Assembly (NCBI RefSeq): GCF_900091445.1
Contig: NZ_LT607733.1
Location: forward strand, 186,001-250,000
Length of the DNA: 64,000 bases
From: Micromonospora echinofusca
GTDB taxonomy: Bacteria > Actinomycetota > Actinomycetes > Mycobacteriales > Micromonosporaceae
Direction of reading: 5' to 3'
Below, one piece after another: positions 7,594 to 15,480 of this stretch. The first letter of the stretch is position 1. Every line of letters starts with the position of its first letter. A program made the position numbers and the translations under genes. The notes below the pieces were generated by a model, which was not told the DNA's origin, made no database searches, and saw only the letters and a list, made by a program, of their open reading frames with translations.

Positions 7594-7637
7594 GTGCTCT
7601 CCAACCCATCCAGCCCAATTGCTTGGGAGGACGTGTC

Positions 7638-8570
7638 GTGTCCAAGTCTAGCCCTCGCCGCTCGTTCGGGCGGAAGTCAACCGGAACCGTGACAGTTATC
7701 GAAGCCAAGGTCCACCGGTCCTCGGCCCGAAACGCCCGCATGGCGTTCATCCTCGCTGCGGTCATCATCGGCATCCTGACGGCCGTGGTGGCCGCTTCCT
7801 ACGTACACCCGATCATCGCGCTGTTCATCGGCGTAGCCGTCGGCGTCCCGTGCGGCGCGTTGGCCTGGCTCCTGGTCCGCGTGTGGCCGGTGCTGCGGCT
7901 GCTGTGGTGGTGGACCCCCGAAATCGTCCTTACCACCCTGCTGCTCGCGGGCTGGGTCCAGCTCGCCACCCACACCCCGACCCTCGTCACCCTTGCCGTC
8001 GTCGCCGTCGTCCTCGGCGTCCCGGCCGCCGTGCCCGTTCTCCGCCGCCAGGTCGTCGCCTGGGTGTGGTGCCTGATCGTGCGCCACCGGCTGCGGGTGT
8101 GCTTCGCACAGTTCATCGTCGCCAACCAGTCCGGCTCCCTCCCGCTGATCCTCTGGGCCAAGCCGACGCCGGTCGGCGAACGGGTCTGGGTCTACCTACG
8201 GCCCGGCCTGTCCCTAGCGGACCTGGAAGGTCGCCTCGACAAGATCGCCGTCACCTGCCACGCCTCGTCCGTCCTGGTCGAGCGGGCCGCCGACGGCAAT
8301 GCCGCTTACCTGCGGTTCGACATCAAGCGCCGCGAGGTGCTCACCGCAACCGTCACGTCACCGCTGGCCGACGCCATCCCCACCGACACTCCGGCCACCG
8401 ACCGGCCGACGCCGGCCGTCCCCACCGCCCTGGACCTGCCCGACGTCCAGGCCCCCACCATCGCGCTGCCCGTCCAGCAGCCCAAGAAGCCGGCCGCCAC
8501 GTCGGCCAACGGCAGCAAGCCGGCCACCACGCCGTCGCCGGAGGGCGACGACATCTCCGACTGGATCTGA
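7638..8570 (+). CDS. Four-TM membrane protein of the transfer module
   Basis: Start GTG at 7638 with GGGAGG 7 bases before it; an upstream TTG at 7623 overlaps that ribosome site and is unlikely. The 310-residue protein has about four transmembrane segments between residues 35 and 140 (MAFILAAVIIGILTAVV and others), then a soluble domain (about 150-240) and a Pro/Ala-rich tail. It sits immediately before the FtsK/TraB-like ATPase and is probably its membrane partner, the two together replacing one membrane-anchored Tra protein. This is inference from position. Confidence 0.75.
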   Translation: MSKSSPRRSFGRKSTGTVTVIEAKVHRSSARNARMAFILAAVIIGILTAVVAASYVHPIIALFIGVAVGVPCGALAWLLVRVWPVLRLLWWWTPEIVLTTLLLAGWVQLATHTPTLVTLAVVAVVLGVPAAVPVLRRQVVAWVWCLIVRHRLRVCFAQFIVANQSGSLPLILWAKPTPVGERVWVYLRPGLSLADLEGRLDKIAVTCHASSVLVERAADGNAAYLRFDIKRREVLTATVTSPLADAIPTDTPATDRPTPAVPTALDLPDVQAPTIALPVQQPKKPAATSANGSKPATTPSPEGDDISDWI

Positions 8571-8591
8571 CCTACCCGCACCCATCCGGAC

Positions 8592-8630
8592 GCGGGGAGC
8601 CCCAACGGGCTCCTTCGTGTGGCTTCCCGC
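8592..8630 (+). promoter_or_regulatory. Element stem-loop 4 (loop contains GGGCTCCTTC)
   Basis: GCGGGGAGCC pairs with GGCTTCCCGC (10 bp, one G-T pair) around a 19-base loop holding GGCTCCT. It occupies the gap upstream of the FtsK-like gene whose ribosome site is AAGGAGGG, a possible pairing partner of CTCCTT. Confidence 0.55.
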
Positions 8631-8658
8631 GCCCACCAACGCCCAAGGAGGGCAACCC

Positions 8659-9525
8659 ATGACCATGGCAACCGCCCCGACCGCCGGCATTCCCGTGGGG
8701 CCCGGCCTGTCGATGTTCGACCCGATCTTCCTCGGCATCGACGAGTTCGGCCAGCCCGTCTACGTCACCCTCGCCTACCGCAACCTCCTCGCCGGCGGTG
8801 AGCCCGGTGGAGGCAAGTCCGGCCTGCTCAACGCCATCGCCGCCCACGCGGCGCTGTCGGCGGACTCCCGGCTCGTACTGCTGGACGGCAAACTCGTCGA
8901 GCTGGGCCAGTGGGAGGACTGCGCCGACGCCTTCATCGGCCCCGACATCACCGCCGCACTCGACGTCCTGCGACGTCTTCAGCAGGTGATGAACAACCGG
9001 TACGCCTGGCTGCGCGCCCACGGGCGCCGCAAGGTCACCGCTGCCGACGGCTTGTCCGTCATCACCGTCCTAGTCGACGAGATCGCCTTCTACTCCGCCA
9101 CCATCGGCGCCAAGCAGGAACAGGAAGAGTTCGTCGCCCTCCTGCGTGACCTGGTCGCACGCGGCCGTGCCGCTGGCATTCCGGTCGTCGCCGCTACCCA
9201 GCGGCCGTCGTTCGACATCATCCCCACCAGCCTGCGGGACCTGTTCGGCTACCGCGCCGCCTTCCGCTGCACCACTCCGAACAGCTCGAACATCGTCCTC
9301 GGCCACGGCTGGGCAGAGCAGGGCTACTCCGCCACCGACATTGCCCCCACCAACCAGGGTGCGGCCTACCTCATCGCCGAGGGCGGCGTTCCCCGCCGCA
9401 TCAAGGTCGCCTACCTGTCCGACATCCAGATCGCCGGCATTGCCGACTACGCGGCCTGGATCCGCCGTCCCAGCGGCATCACCATCCCGACCGGCTCTCC
9501 TTCTGACTGGGGGATCGCGGCATGA
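8659..9525 (+). CDS. FtsK/SpoIIIE-type (TraB-like) DNA translocase
   Basis: A 288-residue soluble ATPase domain. Walker A is visible as GGEPGGGKSG near residue 50 and Walker B as VITVLVDEIAF near residue 135, followed by VVAATQRPS, the sensor-like motif of FtsK proteins. AICEs move double-stranded DNA between mycelial cells with a single FtsK-like pump, so this is the main transfer protein. It is short for TraB and lacks membrane helices and a winged-helix DNA-recognition domain, so these functions may be supplied by the preceding membrane protein. Start supported by AAGGAGGG upstream. Overlaps the next gene by 4 bp. Confidence 0.9.
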   Translation: MTMATAPTAGIPVGPGLSMFDPIFLGIDEFGQPVYVTLAYRNLLAGGEPGGGKSGLLNAIAAHAALSADSRLVLLDGKLVELGQWEDCADAFIGPDITAALDVLRRLQQVMNNRYAWLRAHGRRKVTAADGLSVITVLVDEIAFYSATIGAKQEQEEFVALLRDLVARGRAAGIPVVAATQRPSFDIIPTSLRDLFGYRAAFRCTTPNSSNIVLGHGWAEQGYSATDIAPTNQGAAYLIAEGGVPRRIKVAYLSDIQIAGIADYAAWIRRPSGITIPTGSPSDWGIAA

Positions 9526-9731
9526 CCGCCCGAGAGCGCGTCGTCATCCGTCTCAACAACCAGCGGGCCACCCGGTACACCGATCTCTTGGTCATCGGCA
9601 CTCCCGAAGACCTGGCCCCGATGTTCGAAGCCGCCAGCCGCCTTGGGCGACTCGTCTTCATTTCCGCGCCCGTCCCGATGGGCGACAACGACACCCGCTT
9701 CCGCCGCTACGTGCGGCTGCGCAACCAGTAG
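9522..9731 (+). CDS. Small element protein, function unknown
   Basis: A 69-residue protein starting in an ATGA overlap with the translocase, hence translationally coupled. It reads as alternating strands and one helix (RVVIRLNNQ ... DLLVIGTPEDLAPMFEAASRLGRLVFIS). No known family recognised with certainty. A role as accessory to the DNA pump is suggested by coupling only. Confidence 0.7.
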   Translation: MTARERVVIRLNNQRATRYTDLLVIGTPEDLAPMFEAASRLGRLVFISAPVPMGDNDTRFRRYVRLRNQ

Positions 9732-9738
9732 CAGCCGA

Positions 9739-9775
9739 CAGGACCGGACCACGCCTGGCAGCAACGCCGGTCCTG
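9739..9775 (+). promoter_or_regulatory. Element stem-loop 5
   Basis: CAGGACCGG pairs perfectly with CCGGTCCTG (9 bp) around a 19-base loop. It has the same geometry as the other element stem-loops but its loop lacks the GGCTCCT motif. It lies 38 bases before the ATG at 9814 and could alternatively be an intra-operon terminator or attenuator. Confidence 0.5.
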
Positions 9776-9813
9776 CCGACCTCCACCAACGCCCTCGAAA
9801 GGACGTGGCTGTC

Positions 9814-10251
9814 ATGAAGGCTACCCAAAAGCCACCCGCCGGAGTCCAGGTCACCCCTGCCGACCTGCTCCGGTGCGCTGCCCTCTATCTGCGCCGGCAC
9901 GGCTGGACCCAGGGCACCTACTACGCCACCACCGACGCCCTCACCTCGCCGGCCTGTGCCGTCGGGGCTATCGGCATGGCCTGCGCCGGAAAGCCGCTCC
10001 TGGACCCGGCCCTCCTCTCGTCCGCCGACGAGGACATCTACCACCAGAGCATCGCCGCACTCGTCGACTACCTCGACGCCTTCGCGCCGCTCTTCCACGT
10101 CGATGAAGACGGCCATCTGCTCGACGAGCACACCTCCCCGTTCTCGTGGAACGACGAGCCGGCCCGTACCGCCGAGCAGGTCGTCACCGCCCTTGAGAAG
10201 GCCGCTGACGAGTGGGACCGCCTCCACATGCAGGGAGGCGAGAACCGATGA
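9814..10251 (+). CDS. DUF6197-like element protein
   Basis: A 145-residue protein. The segment TPADLLRCAALYLRRHGWTQG followed by ACAVGAIGMACAG is the pattern I associate with DUF6197 proteins, which are common on actinomycete elements and of unknown function. ATG at 9814 is chosen (AAAGGA about 10 bases upstream); GTG at 9805 is possible. The stop overlaps the next start (ATGA). Confidence 0.7.
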   Translation: MKATQKPPAGVQVTPADLLRCAALYLRRHGWTQGTYYATTDALTSPACAVGAIGMACAGKPLLDPALLSSADEDIYHQSIAALVDYLDAFAPLFHVDEDGHLLDEHTSPFSWNDEPARTAEQVVTALEKAADEWDRLHMQGGENR

Positions 10252-10547
10252 GCACTGTCAAGAAGACCTTGACGCCTCTCCCCCGACAGCAGCGACGCCG
10301 GGACGTCGTCGAGAACGACGAATTCGCCGCCTTCACCCGGCGCATCATCCGCGCCCACGGCCGCCGCGTCGCCACCGGCGACGTCGAAGCCCTCCGCGAC
10401 CTCGTCGCACTCTCGGCCAACCTCGACCAGGCCATCACCGACGCCGTCATCGGGCTACGCGCCTTCGGCTACTCCTGGGCCGAGATCGGCTCCCGGCTCG
10501 GCATCTCCCGCCAGGCCGCCCAGCAGCGCTGGGGAGACCGCCCATGA
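10248..10547 (+). CDS. Small helix-turn-helix protein
   Basis: A 99-residue basic protein. The C-terminal third is a sigma-region-4-like helix-turn-helix (YSWAEIGSRLGISRQAAQQRW), preceded by a helical region (DLVALSANLDQAITDAVIGL). It is coupled to genes on both sides by 4-bp overlaps. Likely a local transcriptional regulator or accessory factor of the element. The chromosomal protein at 39469-39945 ends in a very similar motif. Confidence 0.75.
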   Translation: MSTVKKTLTPLPRQQRRRDVVENDEFAAFTRRIIRAHGRRVATGDVEALRDLVALSANLDQAITDAVIGLRAFGYSWAEIGSRLGISRQAAQQRWGDRP

Positions 10548-10921
10548 CCACCCTCACCGACATCCCCACCGGCCTGGCCCGCCGCTTCTACGACCCGACC
10601 GGCACCCGCTACAGGTTCCCCACCTACCCCTACCGATCCGCACCCGCCGGCCTCGCCACCCGCCGACAACTGCGCGCCGCCGGCCTGCGTCCCGCAGGAC
10701 ACGACCCGGTCGCGCAGATCCTCTGGCGGCGCGGCAAGCGCGTCGCCTACCTCTACCGCATCGACCTCGCTGCACCCAAGCGCGTCGCCACCCCCGCCCA
10801 ACGGGAGGCCATCGCCAAGGCGCTACGTGCCCGGCGTATCTGCCGGGTGTGCGGGCTGGTGCAGACCTATTACATCCCCCGCCGCTACGGCTGCTGCCTC
10901 GACTGCCACGGAGGCCACTGA
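10544..10921 (+). CDS. RRQL-motif zinc-binding element protein
   Basis: A 125-residue protein with TRRQLRAAGLRPAG near residue 45 and a C-terminal zinc-ribbon-like set of cysteines (CRVCG ... CCLDCHGGH). Proteins with this RRQL motif plus zinc ribbon are regular AICE components of unknown role; nucleic acid binding is plausible. Its stop overlaps the start of the next gene (TGATG). Confidence 0.7.
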   Translation: MTTLTDIPTGLARRFYDPTGTRYRFPTYPYRSAPAGLATRRQLRAAGLRPAGHDPVAQILWRRGKRVAYLYRIDLAAPKRVATPAQREAIAKALRARRICRVCGLVQTYYIPRRYGCCLDCHGGH

Positions 10922-11733
10922 TGCCTGCTGACTCAACCTTCACCGAACAGTTCGCCGCCGAGTACGCCCGCAACGCGGTGCCCGCGATGCTCAAGGCAAT
11001 CGGCTCGATCAAGCGCTACAACCGCTTCGTTCTGCTCGGCGCTCTGCTGACCAGCTACCTGCACCAGGCCCACTACCTGTGGACCCAGAACGCTGGCTAC
11101 TTCGCCTACCTCGTGCCGCTGATCTTCGACGCCGCGATGGTGTCCATGCTCACCGTCGTCCGCACCGCCGGCATCGCCAAGGATGCCAAGCGCGGGGCCA
11201 TGGTCGTCTTCGCCGCCGCCGCCCTGCTGTCGGCCACCATCAACTTCGCCTCTCCCGGCAGCCTCGGCCTGCGGCTGGTCTTCGCCTTGGTCGTCGTCCT
11301 CGTCATCGGCGTCGAACTCGTCGCCGGACGCATCCGACCCGACTTCGCCGCCATCGAAGCCGAAGCCGCCGCTCTGCTCACCGCCGCTCGCGAACTGGCA
11401 GCCAAAAACGAGCCGAGCACCGAACCCACCAAGCCCGCCGACACCTCCGAGGACGTCGGCCAGCTCGTCAACGAGCCGCCCGATGTTGACCTCGATCCGG
11501 CCAACGAACCGGCCCCGGCCAGCACGCCGGATATCGAGCCGGAACCCGTCGCCCCGGCCATGAAGCCGGAACCCGTCCCTTCACACCTCCTGCCCATGGC
11601 CCGCTTCGCGGCCGTGCAGCACGAACAGTCCACCGGAGCACCTATCACCCCCGCCGAGCTCGCCGACCGGCTCGACGTCGCCCCGGCCGTAGCCGGGCAA
11701 CTGCTCACCACCCTTGCCGTGAGTGCCCGATGA
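10921..11733 (+). CDS. DUF2637 / SpdB-like membrane protein
   Basis: A 270-residue protein with three to four membrane helices between residues about 35 and 135 (VLLGALLTSYLHQAHYLW, FAYLVPLIFDAAMVSML, RLVFALVVVLVIGVELV). A charged, Pro/Glu-rich linker and a C-terminal winged-helix-like segment (ITPAELADRLDVAPAVAGQLL) follow. DUF2637 proteins correspond to Spd (spread) proteins that help transferred plasmids move between hyphal compartments. It is central in a tightly overlapping operon running to the replication gene. Confidence 0.8.
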   Translation: MPADSTFTEQFAAEYARNAVPAMLKAIGSIKRYNRFVLLGALLTSYLHQAHYLWTQNAGYFAYLVPLIFDAAMVSMLTVVRTAGIAKDAKRGAMVVFAAAALLSATINFASPGSLGLRLVFALVVVLVIGVELVAGRIRPDFAAIEAEAAALLTAARELAAKNEPSTEPTKPADTSEDVGQLVNEPPDVDLDPANEPAPASTPDIEPEPVAPAMKPEPVPSHLLPMARFAAVQHEQSTGAPITPAELADRLDVAPAVAGQLLTTLAVSAR

Positions 11734-11999
11734 CCATCTACATCGTCGACATCCAGCAGACCGTCCACATTTGCCCCGCCCACCCCGACGGGCACCCGTA
11801 CGACATCCGACGCACCATCGTCGACGTCATCCCCGGCGGACCCTGCCGGGCACCGGTCATCATCCGCTGCGGCACACAGACCGTCCAGGTCCCCTGCCGC
11901 CAGCACGAGCCGGCTAAGCGCCAGTGCGGCGCCTGCCGGGTCATCATCACCGAACGCTCCATCACCACCCGCACCCCCAACCCGGGAGCTGCGGCCTGA
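11730..11999 (+). CDS. Small cysteine-containing element protein
   Basis: An 89-residue protein with five cysteines, two of them in CGACRV near the C-terminus. It starts in an ATGA overlap with the SpdB-like gene and its stop overlaps the ATG of the replication gene. A small metal-binding or structural role is possible; no family recognised. Confidence 0.65.
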   Translation: MTIYIVDIQQTVHICPAHPDGHPYDIRRTIVDVIPGGPCRAPVIIRCGTQTVQVPCRQHEPAKRQCGACRVIITERSITTRTPNPGAAA

Positions 12000-13792
12000 T
12001 GGCCTCGACGATGGACCTCACCCCCCGCGCCTCGGCCCGGGGGGTGGGCTCGAACGCCGACACCATCCCGCCCGTCTACGACTACACCGCCGCCGGAGCC
12101 GCCTTCACCCGCGCCACCCAACCCGACTACTTCGGCTGGATCGAACACGTCCGCGCCGCCGCCGGCTGCACCCGCCCCATCCGCCTCGCCGGGCAGCTCC
12201 TCACCGTCGATCCCGCCACCGGCCGGGTCCTCGAACAGCGGCACACCGACGGCATGCCCGACGCCGTCATCTACACCCCCTGCGGCAACCGACGCGCCAC
12301 CGTCTGCCCCGCCTGCGCCCACACCTACCAACGCGACGCCTACCAACTCCTACGCGCCGGCCTCGTCGGCGGCAAAGGCATACCCGACACCGTCACCCGC
12401 CACCCTGCCGTTTTCGCCACCTTTACCGCACCGTCCTTCGGGCCGGTCCATGTCCGGGCCGTCCGTCGGCACACCTGCGCCGACCGCAAGCGCTGCGACT
12501 GCCGACCCGACCCCTGCCACGCCCGACGCGCCACCGACCCGGCCGCCGGCCGCTGCCCCCACGGCCGCCCCGCCGCCTGCTGGGCCCGCCACGAACCCAC
12601 AGACGCCGTCCTCGGCCAACCGCTGTGCCTCGACTGCTACGACCACGGCCACCAGGTCGTCTGGAACCTCTACTCCGGCGAACTGTGGCACCGCACCAAG
12701 CAAGCCGCGGAACGGCACCTCGCCAAGCTCGCCCGCCGCCGCGGCATCCCCCGCGTCGAGGTCGTCACCGCCTCCGGCAACACGCGCACCGTCCCACCCG
12801 TGCGGCTATCCCATGGCAAAGCCGCCGAGTTCCAGGCACGCGGCGCGGTCCACTTCCACGCCCTCGTGCGCCTCGACGGCGTCGACCCCGACGACTCCGC
12901 CGCCGTCGTCCCACCGCCGGCCGCGCTCACCGTCGCCGACCTCGTCGACGCGCTCCGGCACGCCGCCGCACAGGTCGCCTTCGCCACCCCCGCCCACCCC
13001 GACCGGCCCGACGGCTGGCCCATCGCCTGGGGCGAACAGCTCGACATCCGCCCCATCAGCCTCACTGGCAACGGTGAGGTCACCGACAGCATGGCCGCCG
13101 GCTACCTTGCCAAGTACGCCACCAAGAGCACCGAGGTAACCGGGCACCGCTCCGTCAGGCTCACCGCCGACACCATCGGCGAACACTCCGACCCCGACGG
13201 CGACCACACCGCCCGCCTCATCGACGCCTGCTGGCGACTCGGCCGACCCACCGGCACCCCGGTCCCCCTGTCCCAACGGCCCCGCTACCCCCGACCCCGG
13301 CCCGGCTTCGTCGACCGCTGGCAGTGCCCTGACTGCGGCACCCACACCCGGTACGCCGCCTGCCCCGTCTGCGTAGCCCACCGTCAAGCCGACCTTGACA
13401 CCGAACCGACGAACTCCACGGCGGCCAACCCGTACGCCCGACTGCGCCGCTGGGCGCACATGCTCGGCTTCGGTGGCCACTTCCTCACCAAGGCCCGGCG
13501 CTACTCCGTCACCTTCCAACTCCTGCGCGACGCCCGCCGCGACCACCGGCAGCGCGAGGACCAGGACCACACGCACCCGGCCGCCAGCGGCCAGCTCGTT
13601 GACGAGCACGACGACACGACGCTCATCGTCGGCACCCTCACCTTCGCCGGCGTCGGTTGGCACACCACCGGAGACGCCCTCCTCGCCAACACCGCCGCCG
13701 CCATGGCCCGCGAACGACAAGCCACCGGCCGCGAAGAACTTGCCCACGAAACCGCATTGGTCCTCGCCGGCAGTCTGCCGGTAGCCGCGTAA
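11999..13792 (+). CDS. RepSA-like rolling-circle replication initiator
   Basis: A 597-residue protein of the length and layout of AICE initiators. Near the N-terminus there is a zinc-binding region (CGNRRATVCPACAHTYQ). The HUH motif is visible as AVHFHALVRLDG around residue 285, and a candidate nicking tyrosine lies in MAAGYLAKYATK around residue 370. A second CPDCGTH...CPVC set follows. Such proteins nick and replicate the excised circular form. Start ATG overlaps the preceding stop (TGATG). The linked xis and int genes support an autonomous excision-replication module. Confidence 0.9.
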   Translation: MASTMDLTPRASARGVGSNADTIPPVYDYTAAGAAFTRATQPDYFGWIEHVRAAAGCTRPIRLAGQLLTVDPATGRVLEQRHTDGMPDAVIYTPCGNRRATVCPACAHTYQRDAYQLLRAGLVGGKGIPDTVTRHPAVFATFTAPSFGPVHVRAVRRHTCADRKRCDCRPDPCHARRATDPAAGRCPHGRPAACWARHEPTDAVLGQPLCLDCYDHGHQVVWNLYSGELWHRTKQAAERHLAKLARRRGIPRVEVVTASGNTRTVPPVRLSHGKAAEFQARGAVHFHALVRLDGVDPDDSAAVVPPPAALTVADLVDALRHAAAQVAFATPAHPDRPDGWPIAWGEQLDIRPISLTGNGEVTDSMAAGYLAKYATKSTEVTGHRSVRLTADTIGEHSDPDGDHTARLIDACWRLGRPTGTPVPLSQRPRYPRPRPGFVDRWQCPDCGTHTRYAACPVCVAHRQADLDTEPTNSTAANPYARLRRWAHMLGFGGHFLTKARRYSVTFQLLRDARRDHRQREDQDHTHPAASGQLVDEHDDTTLIVGTLTFAGVGWHTTGDALLANTAAAMARERQATGREELAHETALVLAGSLPVAA

Positions 13793-13824
13793 CGAGACAG
13801 AAGATCAGTAAGGAGTGCAAGACC

Positions 13825-14013
13825 ATGGTTAGGCGCACCATCGAACCGCTCTGGACCGTCGAGGAGGTATCGGCCTACCTCGGCGTACCCGTCGCCACGC
13901 TGTATCAGTGGCGGCACCGTCGCGTTGGCCCGCTCGCATCCCGCGTCGGTCGGCATCTGCGCTACGACCCGGCTGACGTCCGAGCCTGGCTCATCGAGAG
14001 GCAGGCGGCTTGA
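13825..14013 (+). CDS. xis: Excisionase (helix-turn-helix, MerR/AlpA-like)
   Basis: A 62-residue HTH_17-type protein: LWTVEEVSAYLGVPVATLYQW is the DNA-binding helix pair and GRHLRYDPADVRAWL the wing and closing helix. ATG at 13825 with AAGGAG upstream. Directly before the integrase gene, as in pSAM2-type elements, so it probably directs excision. Confidence 0.9.
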   Translation: MVRRTIEPLWTVEEVSAYLGVPVATLYQWRHRRVGPLASRVGRHLRYDPADVRAWLIERQAA

Positions 14014-14014
14014 A

Positions 14015-15238
14015 ATGCCCGTCGATGATCTCTGGTATCTGGGGAAGCGCGGTCCGGACGGCAAACGGCTGCCTTCAAAACGGCACGGTCGCGGGAAGCG
14101 CTGGCGGGCCCGATACGTTGACGACACTGGCCAGCCCAAGCAAAAGCTGTTCGAGCGCAGGGCCGACGCGGAACAGTTCGACGTAAACACCCGCGCTGAC
14201 GTATCCCGGGGCCAGTACGTCGCTCCAGCCGCCGGCAAGGTCACCGTAATGGCCTACGGGGAGCAGTGGCGCAAGCACCAGTTGCACCGTGACGCGACTG
14301 CGGCGCGCATCGAGATGACCCTACGCGTACACGTCGAGCCGATCCTTGGTCGGATGCAGCTCGCGCAGGTCCGCCCTTCGCACATCCAAGCGTGGGTGAA
14401 GGACCGGGCGACGGTGCTCGCGCCGTCCTCGTTGCGAGTCGTGTACCACGTCCTGGTCGGCATGTTCGACGCGGCGACCCGCGACCGAATGATCGGCCGT
14501 AGTCCGTGCGTCGGCATTCGTCTACCCGAGATCGAGCGAGTTGAGCGGTTCATTCCCACGCCGGACCAGGTGCATGCCCTCGCCGATGCGTTCAGCGTGA
14601 AGCCGGATCCGGGCAAGCCTAGTCGTGAGCGGTATCAGGCGCTGGTTTATGTGGCAGCGGGTTCCGGCTTGCGTCAGGGCGAAGCGTGGGGCCTTGAGCT
14701 GGAGCACGTCGATTTTCCACGCCGAGAGATTCGTATCGTTCAGCAGCTTGTCACCCCGGCGGGTAAGTCGCCACGGCTCGCACCACCGAAGACTGCGACC
14801 AGTCGGCGAACTGTGGAGATGGGCCAGGTGGTCGCCGAGGCGCTCGCCCGTCACATCGAGCTCTTCCCGCCGGTCGACGTGGAGATTCTCGATGAGACGA
14901 ACCCGCGCAAGCCGGTGACTCGACAGGCGAAGTTGCTGTTTACGAGCGGCCGGGGCAACCCGATGCAGCGTACCGGTTGGGCTTACCCGTGGAAGAAAGC
15001 CGTGGAAGCCGTCGACGAGGTGCCGGAGGGGTTCGGCTATCACGGGCTGCGCCACTACTTCGCCACGCTGTTGATTCATGGCGGAGCGAGCGTGAAGACG
15101 GTTCAGATGGCGCTGGGGCATGCAACGCCGATCATCACCCTGAACACGTACGCGGGGGAGTGGCCGGAGGCAATTGACCGGACGCGGAACCTGGTTGACG
15201 CGGCCCTATCCGGCGCTCGGCTGGCGGGATCCCGGTGA
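14015..15238 (+). CDS. int: Tyrosine recombinase / integrase
   Basis: A 407-residue site-specific recombinase. An arm-binding N-terminal region precedes the SAM-like core-binding domain (about 75-160). The catalytic domain (from about 185) shows the first Arg in GSGLRQGEAWGLE, the H-x-x-R box in GYHGLRHYFATLL and the Tyr in ITLNTYAGEW. The start is 1 base after the xis stop. It is the last element gene, so attP/attR would be expected nearby. Confidence 0.95.
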   Translation: MPVDDLWYLGKRGPDGKRLPSKRHGRGKRWRARYVDDTGQPKQKLFERRADAEQFDVNTRADVSRGQYVAPAAGKVTVMAYGEQWRKHQLHRDATAARIEMTLRVHVEPILGRMQLAQVRPSHIQAWVKDRATVLAPSSLRVVYHVLVGMFDAATRDRMIGRSPCVGIRLPEIERVERFIPTPDQVHALADAFSVKPDPGKPSRERYQALVYVAAGSGLRQGEAWGLELEHVDFPRREIRIVQQLVTPAGKSPRLAPPKTATSRRTVEMGQVVAEALARHIELFPPVDVEILDETNPRKPVTRQAKLLFTSGRGNPMQRTGWAYPWKKAVEAVDEVPEGFGYHGLRHYFATLLIHGGASVKTVQMALGHATPIITLNTYAGEWPEAIDRTRNLVDAALSGARLAGSR

Positions 15239-15480
15239 TGCGCCGAGTTGTGCCCGATCTGTTCCCGCGATCCTGCGGTGGCGGTGCGGCGCAGGTCAAC
15301 GCGTTAATCTGGTTCCGTTCGTGCGCTTCCGCTGGAAGTAGCTGGAAGAGCCCGGGTGCCGCCTCGGTCGTGGACGGTGCGTCGAGGAACGCCACGAGGA
15401 AGCCGACCACCGATCGCCGTGAGTCGGGCTACCGACGGACGTTCACCGATGCTTGCGACCACCCGGCAACATCATGATCC
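15239..15480. other. Gap after integrase; expected attachment-site region
   Basis: No gene with coding character. I searched by eye for a tRNA 3' end (TTCGA-type T-loop and CCA end) on both strands and did not find one. If the integrase uses a non-tRNA site, the att core should lie here. Confidence 0.4.

Larger units (their letters stand above)
4794..15238. mobile_element. Actinomycete integrative and conjugative element (AICE), ends undefined
   Basis: The order regulator block - SCO3933-like - membrane protein - FtsK/TraB-like pump - small proteins - SpdB-like - RepSA-like - xis - int is the standard AICE layout of the pSAM2 type. The right limit is just after int, but no tRNA gene or repeat of its 3' end was recognised there. 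The left limit is unclear: it may be before the HD gene or may include the cyclase and insertion sequences at 1-4700 as cargo. Confidence 0.75.

Noticed and set aside
9739..9775. Simple intrinsic terminator
   Set aside because: Not excluded, but there is no T tract and the large 19-base loop matches the other element stem-loops, so it is listed as regulatory with modest confidence.
15239..15480. tRNA gene as attachment site
   Set aside because: No cloverleaf, T-loop or anticodon arm could be traced on either strand.
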